The position numbers and the translations under genes are program-made. A stretch of DNA of 41,482 bases from Mycobacterium sp. 1274761.0 (GTDB taxonomy: Bacteria; Actinomycetota; Actinomycetes; Mycobacteriales; Mycobacteriaceae), in the NCBI RefSeq assembly GCF_001668615.1, contig NZ_LZMC01000053.1:1-41482 (forward strand). Direction: 5' to 3'. Under the pieces are notes generated by a model. The model ran no database searches. It saw nothing but the letters and a program-made list of their open reading frames with translations, and was not told the origin of the DNA. Positions 24,961 through 34,187 of the stretch are shown one piece after another. Each line of letters opens with the position of its first letter. The first letter of the stretch is position 1.

Positions 24961-27900
24961 ATGCTGGCTACCATGAGCGAACCTCAGTGGAACGACGTGA
25001 TCATGGGCGAACTGCCGACCGGAACGGTGACGCTGCTGCTGGCAGACGTCGAGGGCTCGACGCGGCTGTGGCAGACCCAGCCCGAAGAGATGACCGCCGC
25101 CGTCGCACGCCTCGACACCGCTGTTGCGCGGTTACTCACCGTCCACGACGGCGTCCGGCCGGTGGAACAGGGTGAGGGTGACAGCTTCGTCGCGGCGTTC
25201 GCCCGCGCCAGCGACGCGGTGGCGTGCGCGCTGGCACTGCAGCAGGCCCCGCTGGCGCCCATTCGTCTGCGCATCGGTGTGCACACCGGGCAGGTACAGC
25301 TGCGCGACGAGGGTAACTACATCGGTCCGACGATCAACCGGACCGCGCGGCTGCGCGACCTCGCGCACGGCGGCCAGACAGTGCTGTCGGCGGCGACCGA
25401 ACAACTGGTCGCCGATTGGCTACCCAAGGACGCCTGGCTGACCGATCTCGGCACCCACGAATTGCGTGACCTGCCAAGGCCTGAGCGGGTGACGCAGCTG
25501 TGCCATCCCGACCTGCGCAACGATTTCCCGCCTCTGCGAGCATCGAAGAGCACTGAGAGCACCAGCCTTCCGGCACAGCTGACAAGTTTCGTGGGCCGGG
25601 TCACGCAGATGGCCGAGATTCGGGACCTGTTGGCCAACAACAGGATGGTGACGTTGACGGGCGCGGGCGGTGCCGGAAAGACGCGGCTGGCGATTGAAGT
25701 TGCCGGCGGCATCGGCGGCGATTTCCGCGATGGCGTCTCCTACGTCGATCTGGCACCGATCACCCACGAGGCGGTGGTACCGGTGGCCGTCGCGCGCGCG
25801 CTCGGCCTTCCCGACCAGCCCGGCCGGACCACGATGGACTCGCTCGTCCGGTTCATCGGCGACCGCCGGACGTTGATGTTGTTGGACAACTGCGAGCACC
25901 TGCTCGACGCGACCGCAGCGCTGGCGGCGGAAGCGCTGGCCACCTGTCCTGGGCTGCACATCCTGGCGACCAGCCGGGAATCCACCGGCGTACCGGGTGA
26001 GGTGACGTTCCAGGTGCCGTCACTGTCGTTGGACGACGAGGCCCTGGAGCTGTTCGCCGATCGTGCCCGCCGCGTCCGGCCCGACTTCTGCGTAAGCGCC
26101 GAAAACGTCGCGACCGTCACCGAAATCTGCCGCAGGCTCGACGGTTTGCCGTTGGCGATCGAGCTCGCCGCGGCACGAGTCCGGGCACTGTCGCTCGACG
26201 AGATCGTCGACAGCCTGCACCGTTTCCGCCTGTTGACCGGTGGATCTCGCACCGCAGTGCGACGGCAGCAGACATTGCGGGCGTCGGTGGACTGGTCGCA
26301 TGCGCTGCTGACCGAGCCGGAACGCATTCTGTTCCGGCGGCTCGCGGTGTTCCTCGGCGGATTCGATCTCGACGCCGCTCAGGCCGTCGCGGGCGACGCC
26401 GAGGTGGAGCGCTATCAGATCCTCGACCAGCTCGCGCTGCTCGTCGACAAGTCACTGGTGAATGCCCAAGACACCAACGGCCGCACGCGATACCGGTTGC
26501 TCGAGACGGTGCGCCAATACGCGCAGGAGAAGCTCGGCGAGTCCGGTGAAGCAGAGGCGGTGCGGTCACGCCACCGCGATCACTACACGTCGATGGCGGC
26601 ATTGCTGGACTCGCCCGCCCGCAGTGACTATGACCGCCTCGTCGAACACGCCGACGAGGACATGGACAACCTGCGAAGCGCCTTCGCATGGAGCATCGAA
26701 GCAGGCGACATTGCGTCAGCTGTGGAGCTGGCATCGTCTCTGCAGCCATTGTGGTTGTCCCGCGGCAGGATTCAGGAAGGCATCGCCTGGCTCGACGTCG
26801 TCCTGAACGACAAGCGGTTCGCACAAGCGGGCCCTGCCGTACGAGCCAAAGGGCTGGCGGACAAGGCTGTTCTCGGCGAATGGGTCGGTATTTACCACGT
26901 GGACGACGCGCAGCAGGCCCTCACCATCGCACGCGAACTCGACGATCCGGGCCTACTGGTCCGGTCGCTGATTGCTTGCGGCGGCGCGGCGGTATACGAC
27001 GCCGCGGCAGCAGAACGTTACCTGGTCGAGGCGAACGGGCTAGCCCGCGAACTGGGTGATCCGTGGAGGCTGAGCCAGATACTATGCCAACAAGCACAGG
27101 CGGCCTTCATCGCCGGCGATGTCAACGGGGTCATTCCGAAAGCCGAAGAGGGACGCGATATTTCCGACGCCGTCGGCAACCGTTTCGGATCGAGGCAATG
27201 CCGCTGGCGGCTCGCCGGTGCCTTAGCCTTCCAGGGCAGTCTATCCGCGGCAGTCGGCCTGCTGAATCGGCTTCTCGAGGAAGCCGAGGCCGACCACGAT
27301 TCCATGTTGCGGGTCACCCTGTTGTTCATGCTGCCGCACGTTCTGGCGTTCCGGGGCGAACCGGACGCTGCTATCGCTGCGGCGCGCGAGGCCATTTCGT
27401 CGGCGGCCGAGATTGGGGACCTTTACATTGGCAACGGCTACAGCTCTGCGATGGTCGCGTACATGGCCGCTGGAGACATCGCCGCGGCAGCAGAAGCCGA
27501 GAACGAGGCGTGGTCGCACTTGAAGAACTATCCCGAGCTGGCGGCGCTCCAGATGGCTTATATCGCCGGTTCTGCCTTGGCGCGCGCCGATCTGACCGTT
27601 GCGCGGCCCTTCGCCGACAACGCGGTCGCGGGGTGCACCGGCTGGTATCGGGCGGTGGCGCTGAGAGCGCGGGCCCGTATCGCGATCCTCGACGGTGACG
27701 CCGAGAGCGCCGAGCGCGATGTGCACGATTCATTGGCGTGCGGCGGAGCCGTCGGCGCCTATTTGTTCGCCGCGGAGGATCTCGAGATCCTGGCGAGCTT
27801 GGCCACCCGCGCGGGCAGCCATCTCGAAGCGGCCCGCCTATTCGGAGCGGCGGAGGGAATCCGAATGCGGACCGAAGAGGTCCGCTCGCCGATTTACCAA

Positions 27901-28260
27901 GGCGAGTACGACGCGGTGCTGGCCGAGTGCCGGAATGCCCTCGGTAAGAATGACTTTCAAGCGGCGTGGGACGATGGCGCGGCCCTTTCCACCACCGAGG
28001 CTATCGCCTACGCGCAACGTGGTCGTGGTGAGCGCAAGCGACCGTCGAGCGGGTGGGCCTCGCTAACGCCCGCCGAAATGGACGTGGTTAGGCTGGTCAG
28101 CGAGGGCCTCGGCAACAAGGACGTCGCCGCACGGCTCTTCGTGTCACCGCGCACCGTGCAGTCTCACCTCACGCGCGTCTACACCAAGCTCGGTCTCACC
28201 TCGCGTGTGCAACTTGCCCAAGAAGCCGCCCGCCGGACCGACACCGCTCAGGCCAGGTAG
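24961..28260 (+). CDS. Adenylate-cyclase / NB-ARC / TPR / LuxR-type regulator
   Basis: A 1099-residue multidomain regulator. The class III cyclase homology domain (about 18-165) has metal-binding D29 and D74 and transition-state N126 and R130. The substrate-recognition positions carry Q70 and N119 in place of the canonical Lys/Asp. An NB-ARC ATPase follows with Walker A GAGGAGKT at 234-241, LMLLDNCEH and GLPLAIELAAAR. Next is a long TPR-like helical region (about 560-1000), and a C-terminal LuxR HTH lies at about 1030-1095 (LTPAEMDVVRLVSEGLGNKDVAARL). This is the mycobacterial Rv0386/Rv1358/Rv2488c architecture. Cyclase output and target genes are unknown. The ATG at 24961 is used; in-frame ATGs at 24973 and 25003 are alternatives. 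Confidence 0.9.
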   Translation: MLATMSEPQWNDVIMGELPTGTVTLLLADVEGSTRLWQTQPEEMTAAVARLDTAVARLLTVHDGVRPVEQGEGDSFVAAFARASDAVACALALQQAPLAPIRLRIGVHTGQVQLRDEGNYIGPTINRTARLRDLAHGGQTVLSAATEQLVADWLPKDAWLTDLGTHELRDLPRPERVTQLCHPDLRNDFPPLRASKSTESTSLPAQLTSFVGRVTQMAEIRDLLANNRMVTLTGAGGAGKTRLAIEVAGGIGGDFRDGVSYVDLAPITHEAVVPVAVARALGLPDQPGRTTMDSLVRFIGDRRTLMLLDNCEHLLDATAALAAEALATCPGLHILATSRESTGVPGEVTFQVPSLSLDDEALELFADRARRVRPDFCVSAENVATVTEICRRLDGLPLAIELAAARVRALSLDEIVDSLHRFRLLTGGSRTAVRRQQTLRASVDWSHALLTEPERILFRRLAVFLGGFDLDAAQAVAGDAEVERYQILDQLALLVDKSLVNAQDTNGRTRYRLLETVRQYAQEKLGESGEAEAVRSRHRDHYTSMAALLDSPARSDYDRLVEHADEDMDNLRSAFAWSIEAGDIASAVELASSLQPLWLSRGRIQEGIAWLDVVLNDKRFAQAGPAVRAKGLADKAVLGEWVGIYHVDDAQQALTIARELDDPGLLVRSLIACGGAAVYDAAAAERYLVEANGLARELGDPWRLSQILCQQAQAAFIAGDVNGVIPKAEEGRDISDAVGNRFGSRQCRWRLAGALAFQGSLSAAVGLLNRLLEEAEADHDSMLRVTLLFMLPHVLAFRGEPDAAIAAAREAISSAAEIGDLYIGNGYSSAMVAYMAAGDIAAAAEAENEAWSHLKNYPELAALQMAYIAGSALARADLTVARPFADNAVAGCTGWYRAVALRARARIAILDGDAESAERDVHDSLACGGAVGAYLFAAEDLEILASLATRAGSHLEAARLFGAAEGIRMRTEEVRSPIYQGEYDAVLAECRNALGKNDFQAAWDDGAALSTTEAIAYAQRGRGERKRPSSGWASLTPAEMDVVRLVSEGLGNKDVAARLFVSPRTVQSHLTRVYTKLGLTSRVQLAQEAARRTDTAQAR

Positions 28261-30065
28261 TCCGCCGGCAGGCTCTCGAGCATCCAGCGCAGCATGCGCA
28301 CCGCGTACTCCGAGCTGCCACCGCCGACAATTAACGCGGAGAACGCCATATCGCCGCGGTAACCGGCGAACCACGAGTGCGAACCTCCGTTGAATTCCGC
28401 CTCACCCGTTTTGCCGCGCACGTCGCCCACGCCGTTGAGATCCTTGGCGGTGCCGTTGGTCACGACGAGCTGCATCATCGGTCGCAACCCGTCCAACATC
28501 TTCGGGGAGATGGCGGTACGGTCGCCGGTGATCGTCGTCTGCCTGCCCTCGATCAGTTGCGGCACAGGTGTTTTGCCCGCCGCGACGGTGGCCGCCGCCA
28601 TCGCCATCCCGAACGGGCTGACCAATACCTTGCCCTGACCGAATCCGTCTTCCGTGCGCTCGGCGAGGTTCACCGTCGGCGGCACCGAACCGGAAACCGT
28701 TGGGATGCCCTCGACCTGGTAGTCGGGTCCGATGCCGTACTGCGCGGCGGCCTGGGTCAGGCCCCGCGGCGGCATGTGGCTGGCCAGTTCGGCGAAGGTG
28801 GTGTTGCACGAACTCGCGAATGCCCGCGACATCGGCACCGTGCCTAGATCGAAGCCGCCGTAGTTCGGGATGGTCCGCTGGCCGATGTCGAGGGTGCCGG
28901 GGCAGCCCAGAAGTGTGTTGGGCGTGGCCATGTCGCGTTCAATGGCCGCGCCGGCCGTGATGATCTTGAACGTCGAGCCGGGCGGGTAAAGACCCGTCGT
29001 CGCCGCGGGTCCGTCGGCGTCGGCGGCGGAATTCTGTGCCACGGCGAGGATCTCGCCGGTGGATGGCTTGATCGCCACGATCATCGCCTTCTTGCCGCCG
29101 ACGCCGTCGACCGCGTGCTGCGCGGCGTCCTGCACTGCGCGGTCCAGGCTGATGGTGATCGACGGCGCGGGTGTGCCGGGCACCTCGTTGAGCACGGCGA
29201 CATCCACGTCGTTCTGGTTCACGCTGACCACCCGCCAACCGGGCTGGCCGTCGAGTTCGTCGACCACCGACTTCTTGACCTCGGTGATGATCGCAGGCGC
29301 GAAATGCTCGTCGGTGGGCAGCAATTCCGCCTGCGGAGTGATGACCAGGCCGGGACGTTCACCGAGAGCGCCCGCCACCTGATCGCGGTCTGACTGGCGC
29401 AGAGTGATCAGGCTCAGCGGTCCCTGCGACGAACTCGCCTCCTCCGCAAGCCGCTGCGGATCGAGGGCATTGTCAAAGGGCCGCAGCGCGTCGACGACGG
29501 CCGCCGCGGTGGCCATCAATTGCGGGCCGGCCGCCTTGGCGTCCAGCGCGAAATGGTAAAGGTAGCCGGGCATCAGCACTTCGGTGCCGCTGCGCTCGTT
29601 GACCGATGCCCGCCGCGGCGGGTCCGCCCGCAACGCAAACGTCTGGTGCTCACCGAGTTTCGGGTGCAGACCGGTCGCGGTCCAGCGCACTTCCCAGTCG
29701 CCTTCGTTGCGCACCATGTTGAGTTGGCCGTCGTAGGTCCACGTGCGGTTCTTGGGCAGATGCCAGGTGTAGCGGTAGGCCACCGTGCCGGTGTCCTCGG
29801 TGAATTTCGAGCCGAGCACCTGCGCGTCCAGTGAGGTGGCCTGCAGGCCCGCCCACGCTTCGTTCAGTGCGGCTCGCGCGTCTTCGGGCCGGTCGGTCAA
29901 TTGCGACGCGCCCCCGGTGTCGCCGTGGCCGAGCGCCGCGAAGAACTTCTCCGCCGCGGGCTCGGGCCCGTTCTGTTTCGGCGTGCAGGCATTCAGTGAT
30001 GCGGAGACCGCCACTACCGTCAGCAGGCTCGCCAGACGGGTGACGGATGTGAGCAATGTGACCAT
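28248..30065 (-). CDS. Penicillin-binding lipoprotein (class B-like transpeptidase)
   Basis: A 605-residue exported D,D-transpeptidase-type protein for peptidoglycan cross-linking. The signal peptide ends in the lipobox LNAC with Cys27. An NTF2-like MecA N-terminal domain (about 35-145) is followed by a dimerisation region and the transpeptidase domain. There the active-site motifs are S364-TF-K367, SCN at 419-421 and KTG at 552-554. The ATG at 30065 follows a TAACAT box by 8 bases, consistent with a leaderless message. Its end overlaps the convergent regulator gene by 13 bases. Equivalent to Rv2864c in family and position. Confidence 0.93.
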   Translation of the reverse strand: MVTLLTSVTRLASLLTVVAVSASLNACTPKQNGPEPAAEKFFAALGHGDTGGASQLTDRPEDARAALNEAWAGLQATSLDAQVLGSKFTEDTGTVAYRYTWHLPKNRTWTYDGQLNMVRNEGDWEVRWTATGLHPKLGEHQTFALRADPPRRASVNERSGTEVLMPGYLYHFALDAKAAGPQLMATAAAVVDALRPFDNALDPQRLAEEASSSQGPLSLITLRQSDRDQVAGALGERPGLVITPQAELLPTDEHFAPAIITEVKKSVVDELDGQPGWRVVSVNQNDVDVAVLNEVPGTPAPSITISLDRAVQDAAQHAVDGVGGKKAMIVAIKPSTGEILAVAQNSAADADGPAATTGLYPPGSTFKIITAGAAIERDMATPNTLLGCPGTLDIGQRTIPNYGGFDLGTVPMSRAFASSCNTTFAELASHMPPRGLTQAAAQYGIGPDYQVEGIPTVSGSVPPTVNLAERTEDGFGQGKVLVSPFGMAMAAATVAAGKTPVPQLIEGRQTTITGDRTAISPKMLDGLRPMMQLVVTNGTAKDLNGVGDVRGKTGEAEFNGGSHSWFAGYRGDMAFSALIVGGGSSEYAVRMLRWMLESLPADYLA

Positions 30066-30073
30066 TGATGCAA

Positions 30074-30079
30074 ATGTTA
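30074..30079 (-). promoter_or_regulatory. Candidate -10 box of the penicillin-binding lipoprotein gene
   Basis: TAACAT on the minus strand ends 8 bases before the ATG at 30065. It lies in the most AT-rich short stretch of this region. The -35 element is not clear. Confidence 0.4.
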
Positions 30080-30184
30080 AGAAATCGATACCTCAAAGTG
30101 GCGGAGGCGCGACGCCAGAGTCGACGAATTCTGCCGCAGGGCGTTCACCGGCTCGGTGAGCGACCCTCAGAACCCGACGCGAGG

Positions 30185-30844
30185 TCAGCCCGCCGCAGGC
30201 GCCCGCACCACCAGCGGCACTGCCGGGAAGTACGCCGCCATCTCCGACCGCGATTTCCGCAGTGCGGCAGTGCCGTAGCCCCGTTTGCGGAATTCCGAAC
30301 GGATCCAGACGCGCACGTTCACCTCGCCGTTGGCCAGCTCACCGAACACCATGCCGACCTTCTCGGCGCCGTCGACCGCCACCAGCCACACCGCCTCTTC
30401 GGCGTGCACGCGACCCACGGCGGCGCGGATCTCGTCATCCAGATCGCCCGCGGGCGCGCCCGATCCGTCGCCCGCCGCGCGTACGTCATCGGTGCGGGCC
30501 GCGAAGATGTCGCGGTCGGACTCCGGCGAGAACGCGCGCAGCATCAGGGTTTCGCCGGGCGCGGGTTGCCGGTCGCCGATCGTGAAGCTCAGCTCGTGGT
30601 TGAGATCCTCCAACTCGTCGCGAATCCGCCGGCGCGACACTTTGGTCAGCCGGTCGAACGACAGTCGCAGCACCGCCTCACCGGCGGTCAGCGACGTCCC
30701 GAGCATGGCCGCGATCGCCTCCACCGCGGCGTCGTAATCCTCAGAGTCCACGATCACGTCGAGCAGTTCATGACGCCGCTCGAGCGCGCGCACCAGCGCG
30801 TCGGCGATCTCTCTGCGTTCGGCTTTCTGCGCGTCGTCGGTCAT
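30185..30844 (-). CDS. GNAT-family protein fused to a GyrA-like helical domain
   Basis: A 219-residue protein with an unusual layout. Residues about 15-90 resemble the coiled-coil/helical region of DNA gyrase subunit A: ALVRALERRHELLDVIV, then AIAAMLG, then AVLRLSFDRLTKVSRRRI, then ELEDLNHEL. The pattern aligns with the GyrA segment from GLVKALDALDEVI to LRRLAALERQRI. Residues about 95-215 form a GNAT-like domain, with AVWLVAVDGAEKVGMVFGEL and VRVWIRSEFRKRGYGTAAL as the acetyl-CoA loop. No gyrase catalytic Tyr domain is present. The role is unknown. A TAGGCT box lies 7 bases before the ATG at 30844. Confidence 0.75.
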   Translation of the reverse strand: MTDDAQKAERREIADALVRALERRHELLDVIVDSEDYDAAVEAIAAMLGTSLTAGEAVLRLSFDRLTKVSRRRIRDELEDLNHELSFTIGDRQPAPGETLMLRAFSPESDRDIFAARTDDVRAAGDGSGAPAGDLDDEIRAAVGRVHAEEAVWLVAVDGAEKVGMVFGELANGEVNVRVWIRSEFRKRGYGTAALRKSRSEMAAYFPAVPLVVRAPAAG

Positions 30845-30851
30845 GGCGTGA

Positions 30852-30857
30852 AGCCTA
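30852..30857 (-). promoter_or_regulatory. Candidate -10 box of the GyrA-like/GNAT gene
   Basis: TAGGCT on the minus strand, the same hexamer as at nicT, ends 7 bases before the ATG at 30844. The -35 region is poor. Confidence 0.33.
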
Positions 30858-30880
30858 ACCGGGCCCCCTGAGACGTCGGC

Positions 30881-31735
30881 TCAGTCGAGCAAAACGGTTG
30901 CGAATGTCCCCACTTCGGCGAAGCCGATTCGGTCGTAGGTCGCGCGGGCCACGGTGTTGAAGTCGTTGACGTACAGGCTGGCGACGCGTCCGCTGCGCAC
31001 CACCGCGGCGGCCAGCGTCGCGGTGCCCGCCGTGCCGAGCCCGCGCCCGCGCCAGTCGGGATGAACCCACACGCCCTGGATCTGACCGACGGCCGGCGAT
31101 TGCGACCCGACCTCCGCCTTGAACACCACCTGGCCACGCTCGAACCGGGCCCACGCCCGTCCGGCCGCGATCAGGCCCGCGACTCGCCGCCGATATCCGC
31201 GGCCGCCGTCCCCGAGGCGGGGATCAATGCCGACCTCGCCGATGAACATGTCGACGGCGGCCACCAGGTAAGCGTCGAGCTCGTCCATCCGCACCGGCCG
31301 CACCGTGGGATCGAGCGTGCACTGTGGGGCACTGGCCAGCGCCATGAGCGGTTGACGGCCACGCACATCGCGGGCCGGCCCCCAGGCGCGTTCGAGGCGC
31401 CGCCACATTGGCAGCACCAATTCGGCGCGGCCGACCAGCGACGAGCAACGCCGTGCGCCGCTGAGCGCCTTATCGGCGAACGCCTGAAGATCGTTGGGCT
31501 CCCCGCGCAATGGGATGAGGTTGGCACCGGCATAGCAGAGCGATTCGGTCGGCTTGCCGCGCGACCACAGTTCGCCGCCGATGGCTCCAGGGTCGACGCC
31601 GTGCTCGGCGACGCGGGAGGCGACCATGCAGCTGCCGACAGGGTCGGCATCGAGCACCTGGCGCACCGTGCCGGCGTCGCGCACCACCGAAACCCGTCGC
31701 TCGTCGACGAAGCGGAATAGCGGCGGAGCCGACAT
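30881..31735 (-). CDS. GNAT acetyltransferase with an N-terminal DUF4081 domain
   Basis: A 284-residue two-part protein. The N-terminal half (about 1-130, with SCMVASRVAEHGVDPGAIGGELW) is of the DUF4081 type and is often found with a C-terminal GNAT domain. The GNAT part (about 143-284) contains QGVWVHPDWRGRGLGTAG, an intact acetyl-CoA pyrophosphate loop, and the C-terminal YVNDFNTVARATYDRIGF. The substrate is unknown. It lies downstream of ispG, separated by 53 bases that include a strong dyad. The position and similarity match Rv2867c. Confidence 0.87.
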   Translation of the reverse strand: MSAPPLFRFVDERRVSVVRDAGTVRQVLDADPVGSCMVASRVAEHGVDPGAIGGELWSRGKPTESLCYAGANLIPLRGEPNDLQAFADKALSGARRCSSLVGRAELVLPMWRRLERAWGPARDVRGRQPLMALASAPQCTLDPTVRPVRMDELDAYLVAAVDMFIGEVGIDPRLGDGGRGYRRRVAGLIAAGRAWARFERGQVVFKAEVGSQSPAVGQIQGVWVHPDWRGRGLGTAGTATLAAAVVRSGRVASLYVNDFNTVARATYDRIGFAEVGTFATVLLD

Positions 31736-31763
31736 CGGGACTCTTTCTGCGGCCTCAGGGCAT

Positions 31764-31787
31764 CATGACCCCGGTCACAGGGTCATG
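31764..31787. terminator. Perfect 8-bp stem-loop immediately after ispG
   Basis: CATGACCC and GGGTCATG flank an 8-base loop, starting one base after the ispG stop on the minus strand. No T-run follows, so it is not a classical intrinsic terminator. It could be a processing or attenuation structure, or an operator for the GNAT gene downstream. Confidence 0.4.
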
Positions 31788-31788
31788 T

Positions 31789-32952
31789 TCAGCTTACGGT
31801 GACGACCGGCGAACCGCTGCCATCATTCGAACCGCGCCCGGATTCTTTTTCGCTCGCGATTCGCATGGCCTCTTCGATCAGCGTCTCCACGATCTGGTGC
31901 TCAGGGACGGTCTTGATGACTTCGCCCTTGACGAAGATCTGGCCCTTGCCGTTGCCGGAGGCCACGCCGAGGTCCGCTTCGCGCGCCTCGCCGGGACCGT
32001 TGACGACACAACCCATCACGGCGACGCGCAGCGGCACGTCCATGCCCTCCAGCCCCGCGCTGACTTCATTGGCCAGCGTGTACACATCGACCTGCGCGCG
32101 CCCGCACGACGGGCACGACACGATCTCGAGCGAACGCGGCCGCAGGTTGAGCGACTCGAGGATCTGGTTGCCAACCTTGACCTCTTCGATGGGCGGCGCC
32201 GACAGCGATACGCGGATGGTGTCGCCGATGCCGCGGGAGAGCAGCGCACCGAACGCGACGGCCGACTTGATCGTGCCCTGAAACACCGGGCCCGCCTCGG
32301 TCACGCCGAGGTGCAGCGGGTAATCACATTGCGCCGCAAGCTGTTCGTAGGCGGCGACCATGATGACGGGGTCGTTGTGCTTGACGCTGATCTTGATGTC
32401 GCCGAAGCCGTGCTCCTCGAACAGCGACGCTTCCCACAGCGCCGATTCAACGAGCGCCTCGGGGGTGGCCTTGCCGTACTTCTCCATGAAGCGCTTGTCG
32501 AGCGAGCCTGCGTTGACGCCGATGCGGATCGGGATGCCCGCCTCCCCTGCCGCCTTCGCGACTTCTTTGACCCGGCCGTCGAACTCCTTGATGTTTCCCG
32601 GGTTGACACGCACGGCCGCGCAACCGGCGTCGATCGCGGCGAAGATGTACTTCGGCTGGAAGTGGATGTCGGCGATCACCGGGATCTGGCTGTGCTTCGC
32701 GATCTCGGGAAGTGCGTCGGCGTCCTCCTGCCGCGGGCACGCCACCCGCACGATGTCGCAGCCGGATGCGGTCAACTCGGCGATCTGCTGAAGCGTGGCG
32801 TTCACATCGTGTGTCTTGGTGGTGCACATCGATTGCACCGCGATCGGGTGGTCGCTGCCGATGCCGACGTTGCCGACCATCAGCTGACGAGTCTTTCGCC
32901 GGGGCGCCAGCACTGGCGCCGGAGGCGCCGGCATGCCTAGACCGACGGACAT
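31789..32952 (-). CDS. ispG: 4-hydroxy-3-methylbut-2-en-1-yl diphosphate synthase
   Basis: A 387-residue iron-sulfur enzyme (GcpE) that converts MEcPP to HMBPP in the MEP isoprenoid pathway. The N-terminal TIM barrel is recognisable from [15 protein letters not shown] and VRVNPGNI. The C-terminal 4Fe-4S ligands are C280 and C283 (CPSCGR) and C315, with E322 in [10 protein letters not shown]. The ATG at 32952 has AGGAG about 6 bases upstream and begins 8 bases after the rip1 stop. It is the last gene of the dxr-rip1-ispG set. Confidence 0.96.
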   Translation of the reverse strand: MSVGLGMPAPPAPVLAPRRKTRQLMVGNVGIGSDHPIAVQSMCTTKTHDVNATLQQIAELTASGCDIVRVACPRQEDADALPEIAKHSQIPVIADIHFQPKYIFAAIDAGCAAVRVNPGNIKEFDGRVKEVAKAAGEAGIPIRIGVNAGSLDKRFMEKYGKATPEALVESALWEASLFEEHGFGDIKISVKHNDPVIMVAAYEQLAAQCDYPLHLGVTEAGPVFQGTIKSAVAFGALLSRGIGDTIRVSLSAPPIEEVKVGNQILESLNLRPRSLEIVSCPSCGRAQVDVYTLANEVSAGLEGMDVPLRVAVMGCVVNGPGEAREADLGVASGNGKGQIFVKGEVIKTVPEHQIVETLIEEAMRIASEKESGRGSNDGSGSPVVTVS

Positions 32953-32960
32953 TGTGTCTC

Positions 32961-34187
32961 CTATTGGAACGGGTGGATCGGGTTGACAAAGTCGGCGGTG
33001 ACGGTCAACGCCATGTAGCCGACAACGAAGACCAGGATCACGTAGGTGGCGGGCATGAGCTTGAGGTAGTTCACCGGCGCCGCGGCCGCCATGCCGCGCG
33101 CCTTGCGGATGGTGTTGCGAACCTTCTCGAACCAGGCCACCGCGATGTGGCCTCCGTCGAACGGCAGCAGCGGGACCAGGTTGACCGCGCCGAGCACGAA
33201 GTTCAACTGGGCGAGGAAGAACCAGAACGCGAGGTAGAGGCCCCGCTCGAAGGCGTCGCCACCGATGATCGACGCGCCGACGACGCTGATCGGCGTCTCC
33301 GGGTCACGTTCGCCGCCGCCGATCGAGTGCACCAGCGCGCCGACCTTGGTCGGAATCTTCGCCAGTGACTTGCCGAGTTCCACGGCCAGGTCACCGGTGA
33401 ACGCGACCGTGCCCGGAATCGCGGTGACGGGGTTGTACTGCGTGTACTTGACGGGTCCCCCCGCGGCGGCCGACACCCCGATGGCGCCGACGGTGGTCGG
33501 GGCGGTGGCAGTGTCGGAGGTGAACCGCCGGGTCTCGACGACATTGACGACCTTCGTCATCTGCTTGCCGTCGCGTTCGATGACGAACGGAGTAGGGCCG
33601 CTGGCTTCGCGGACCGCGTTGACCATCTCGTCGGGGTTGTGCACGTCGGCGTTGCCGACCTTGACGATGATGTCGCCCTGCTTGATTCCCGCGGCGGCCG
33701 CCGGCCCGTCGCCCGTGCAGTCGGCGTACTTGTCCTTGCTGAGAGCCGGTGCGACACAAGACGTTTGGCTGACGTATGCGGCGGATTGCGGGGTCAGGTC
33801 GGGCAGACCCCAGTGCAGCGCGATGCCGTAGAGGATGGCCAGGCCGACGACGAAGTTCATGCCGGGACCGGCGAACAGCACGGCCGCGCGCTTCCACGTC
33901 TTCTGCTTGTACATCGCATACGGGCGGTCCTCCGGCGCGATCTCATCGATCGACGTCATGCCCGCGATGTCGCAGAACCCGCCGAGCGGGACCGCCTTGA
34001 CCCCGTATTCGGTGTAACCCAGCTTGTTGGGTCGGCGGGTCGACCACAGCGTCGGGCCGAAGCCGACGAAGTAGCGGCGCACCTTCATGCCGGTGGCCCG
34101 CGCCACCCACATGTGACCGCACTCGTGCAGCGCCACCGACACCAAGATGGCGAGCGCGAACAGCGCGACACCGATGACCCACATCAT
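32961..34187 (-). CDS. rip1: Site-2 intramembrane metalloprotease Rip1
   Basis: A 408-residue M50-family membrane protease that cleaves anti-sigma factors within the membrane after a first cut. The zinc motif HECGH is at 21-25 in the first helix. The PDZ domain lies near 150-240 ([16 protein letters not shown]), and the third zinc-ligand motif LPFDGGH ends at residue 347 (Asp344). A C-terminal membrane helix is present ([17 protein letters not shown]). The ATG at 34187 overlaps the dxr stop as ATGA; the next codon is also ATG and overlaps by one base. It is very similar to Rv2869c. Confidence 0.95.
   Translation of the reverse strand: MMWVIGVALFALAILVSVALHECGHMWVARATGMKVRRYFVGFGPTLWSTRRPNKLGYTEYGVKAVPLGGFCDIAGMTSIDEIAPEDRPYAMYKQKTWKRAAVLFAGPGMNFVVGLAILYGIALHWGLPDLTPQSAAYVSQTSCVAPALSKDKYADCTGDGPAAAAGIKQGDIIVKVGNADVHNPDEMVNAVREASGPTPFVIERDGKQMTKVVNVVETRRFTSDTATAPTTVGAIGVSAAAGGPVKYTQYNPVTAIPGTVAFTGDLAVELGKSLAKIPTKVGALVHSIGGGERDPETPISVVGASIIGGDAFERGLYLAFWFFLAQLNFVLGAVNLVPLLPFDGGHIAVAWFEKVRNTIRKARGMAAAAPVNYLKLMPATYVILVFVVGYMALTVTADFVNPIHPFQ

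Noticed and set aside
31765..32940. 391-codon open frame opposite ispG
   Set aside because: A high-GC shadow frame: no recognisable domain, low-complexity Arg/Asp content, and the opposite strand encodes a complete IspG.
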